Shown piece by piece: positions 61,661-64,000 of a stretch of 64,000 bases of DNA. A program made the translations under genes and the position numbers. This DNA comes from Dasypus novemcinctus (Eukaryota; Chordata; Mammalia; Cingulata; Dasypodidae), in the NCBI RefSeq assembly GCF_030445035.2, contig NC_080702.1, positions 23,199,652 to 23,263,651 of the forward strand, written 5' to 3'. The stretch's first letter is position 1; each line of letters opens with the position of its first letter. The notes below the pieces were generated by a model. The model was not told the origin of the DNA, ran no database searches, and saw only the letters and a list, made by a program, of their open reading frames with translations.

Positions 61661-61760
61661 TTACCATGCCCTAGGGCTCTGGATTAGGGGGACTACAACA
61701 CCAGATGTCTCAAATGTCTGCAGGGTCAGAACTTGTTAGCTGCAACTCTTCTTTCCACCA

Positions 61761-62735
61761 GTGTGGCGTCCACACATGAAGCAGAGATTATCTTTGGTAT
61801 CTCCACTGCAGCAAGGGCTGCATGTGGTGCATCTTGCTGGGGAAGACATCACAGGGCTCCAATTGTTCCCTGTGATAGAGAGGCCAGACTCTAATAATCC
61901 TGGTCAGGTCTTGTGCTCTCATGACCCCATTCCTTTTAAATTACTGAAAGAGTTAAAAATTGCCTTGCAGTACTTACAGTCCTACTTCACTTCCCACTAT
62001 GTCCCTTTTGGAATCTGTGGGTAGTAACTCCTTTTGCCCAAAGGACTGGACAGTTCTTGCTAAAGCCTGTCTTTCTGGGGAGCATTATTTAATGTGGAAA
62101 AGTAATTGGTTTGAGGAATCTGGTGCACAGGCTGATCCCAATCGAGCATATGGCGTGCCTATCTCCATGGAAATGTTTACTGGCAAAGGTCAGTATGACC
62201 CTCTCCAACAGTAGTTGCTGTTTGGGCTTCTGGCCTACCAACAAATCAGTTTCTGTGCCTTATGCATCTGGAGACAATTACCCTCACAGGGAGAGAAATC
62301 CTCAGAATTATCCAAAATCGTGCAGGGACCAGAAGAGCCTTATGCTGACTTTGTGGCCTACCTTTTTAAGGTGGTAGGGTGAGTGATCACCGATCCTGAA
62401 GCTGGGGGTATCGTGGTGAAACAGCTTGCATTTGAAAATGCTAATGCAGCTTGCAAAAATGCTATCAGACCTTATCTAAAAACTGCCACCATCACAGACT
62501 ACGTCTGGCTTTGTGCAGATATTGCTTCTTCTGCAGTTTTAGCAGCTGCCCTTAAGACCACCATCCAAAATTCTCAGCCGATTTATCTTCAGTGCCAACA
62601 ACCAGAACATTTTCATCACAACTGCCCTTCTGTGGTTTTGCATCCCTCACCCCTTTGCTGTTGCATCCATGAGCACAATAACCTAGCACTTGCCCTCACT
62701 GCCAGTGAGGCAAGCATTGGGTAAATGAATGCCAG
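61761..62735 (+). pseudogene. gag: gag capsid and nucleocapsid region
   Basis: Capsid N-domain at 61761-62024, continuing after a frameshift at 61960-62214, then the C-domain with the major homology region at about 62307-62379 (in frame, QG-x2-E motif present) and the rest in 62383-62724. First zinc knuckle at 62584-62625 keeps Cys, His, Cys but its first Cys codon is Tyr. Second at 62691-62732 keeps all four metal ligands but carries TGA at 62706-62708. Several stops and frame changes. Confidence 0.75.
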
Positions 62736-63011
62736 TCAAGACCACTGTATTGGGACAACCTATACAGCCACCAGGAAATGGCTTGTGGGGCTGTATGTGG
62801 ACACACCAAATAGTAGGGGCTCTAACTATCCCACCTACTCTGATTCTGAAGCAGCACAGCCTTCGTTCAGAAATAGCCCTGCCCGGTTCACTGCCTTGGC
62901 AGTGGGCCTGGTGCAATTCCCAGGACAAAACACCCTCTATTACAGTTTCTCTTGTTAACCCCTTTTGTGTTTCCCAGTTGTACTTCTGCCTGTCCCATAC
63001 CACATACATGT

Positions 63012-63340
63012 ACTGTCTTCACAGATGGTTCTAGTTTGGGCTGGGCCGCCATAGTTTCATCTTCCTCCTCTTGTGTCTGGCACATACCTTACACTTCTGG
63101 CTCAGTGAGTGGAGCTCTGTACACTTTGTGATGCTCTGCAATATTTTCTGCATGAATCCCTTAATGTTTATTCTGACGGCCGCTATGTGATCAGCGTGGC
63201 CCTGAGAATTGAAACTACTTGTTTAAAAACTGTCCCTTCTGAAGAGCTTTGTGTTTTGTTCTCTTGTTTGCAAACTCTTATCTGCCAACAGTCTCTTCCC
63301 TGTTATTTCAGTCATCTACGTGCACACGTCTTTATCTAGA
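63012..63340 (+). pseudogene. pol: pol RNase H region
   Basis: Three acidic catalytic positions can be placed: Asp at 63024-63026 in a TDGS motif, Glu at 63112-63114, and Asp in YSDGRY near 63175. An in-frame TGA at 63106-63108 interrupts the domain. No reverse transcriptase precedes it. Confidence 0.7.
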
Positions 63341-63950
63341 CCCCTAGAAGGTAATGCCCAAGCCAATCATTTAGTAGTCCCCACCTTCAACAAGGTGTCA
63401 CAGGCCCAATGCTCACATGCTATGTTCCATCAAAATGCAAAGACTTTGTGGAAACAATTTCAGCTAACCCATGAACAAGGCCGGCATATTGTAAAGCAAT
63501 GTACTAACTGTCTTCCTTTCAGTTCTCTTCCCACTATTGGTTTTAATCCCTGTGGCTTGCACCCTAATCATCTCTGGCAAATGGATGTCATCTATTTTGC
63601 TCCTTTTGGCTGTATTTGGTGGGTTCATGTAACTGTAGATACTCACTCCCATTTTCTCCATGCTACCTGCCAAATGGGAGAAAGTACATGGCACGTTATC
63701 AACCATTCTTTGCTAGCATTTGCAGTTATGGGTTTGCCCCATCATGTAAAAACTGATAATGCTCCCGCTTTTGCAGCTGTGTACTGCAACAATTTTTTTC
63801 CACTTACAATATTGGTCACTCAACCAGCATTCCATACAATTCAACTGGACAAGCAATTGTTGAGAGGAATAAGTGCACTCTAAAACACAGCTCTTAAAAC
63901 AAAGAGGGGGGAAATGAGGTGGCAGCAAGGAGTCCACAGCATCAATTAGC
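63251..63950 (+). pseudogene. pol: pol integrase region
   Basis: A 210-codon frame (63251-63883) holds the zinc-binding His-x3-His (residues 56, 60) and Cys-x2-Cys (84, 87) and the first two catalytic Asp (112, 169), with spacing normal for retroviral integrase. The catalytic Glu (63862-63864) is in another frame after a frameshift. The C-terminal part starts beyond 63880 and continues off the window. Confidence 0.8.
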
Positions 63951-64000
63951 TGCTGCTCTTTATACCCTTAATTTTTAAAATTGTGGTGCTTCAGGGACCT

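Larger units (their letters stand above)
60791..64000 (+). mobile_element. Class II (ERVK-like) endogenous retrovirus, 5' part, internally deleted
   Basis: LTR, Lys-type PBS, gag, then RNase H and integrase in order, continuing past the right edge. Between the gag zinc-knuckle region (ends 62732) and RNase H (63012) only about 280 bp remain, so protease and reverse transcriptase are missing. Stops and frameshifts throughout; not functional. The provirus inserted in L1 ORF2. The other LTR and any env lie outside the window. Confidence 0.85.

Overview
The window is mammalian nuclear DNA, most likely from an armadillo (Dasypus, Xenarthra). The strongest clue is a nearly intact tRNA-derived SINE of the armadillo DAS type at 18694-19123, with older relatives at 48058-49010 and 46335-46572. 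No intact host gene is visible. By eye about nine tenths of the 64 kb is transposable elements stacked inside each other. The longest open frames are by-products of repeats.

Layout. 1-2336: 5' end of a minus-strand LINE-1 (L1), with the first 40 codons of ORF1 and a 2.2-kb 5' UTR carrying 12 GC-rich 51-bp tandem units. 2390-4740: an old L1 3' UTR split by a plus-strand L1 tail that holds a MaLR-type LTR. 4840-15072: overlapping minus-strand L1 pieces. 15350-39328: one old minus-strand L1 split by about 14 kb of later insertions at one target site (20463-34447), plus MaLR elements nearer its 3' end. Those insertions include a full-length but decayed L1 of nearly 10 kb (23756-33745). 39329-44504: L1 tails, a class I-type solo LTR, a MaLR LTR and some unique AT-rich DNA. 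44585-46317: a processed pseudogene of SRFBP1, the only recognisable host-gene sequence. 46573-51850: unique DNA, a MIR relic, and an L1 with a 5' inversion that holds a DAS SINE that holds an LTR. 51855-60790: another class I-type LTR, then plus-strand L1 sequence interrupted by a partial MaLR element and L1 tails. 60791-64000: the 5' part of a class II (betaretrovirus-like, ERVK-type) endogenous retrovirus with LTR, PBS, gag, RNase H and integrase remnants. Its protease and reverse transcriptase regions are missing, and the element runs off the right edge.

The sequence works mainly as a record of insertions, ordered by nesting and target-site duplications. I found no clear new biological system. 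The points most worth testing are the tandem GC-box array in the L1 promoter, the roughly 2.9-kb L1 3' UTR with recurring small open frames, and repeated insertion at one target site. Coordinates of repeat edges are by eye, usually good to within 5-20 bases where a target-site duplication is given and less exact elsewhere.
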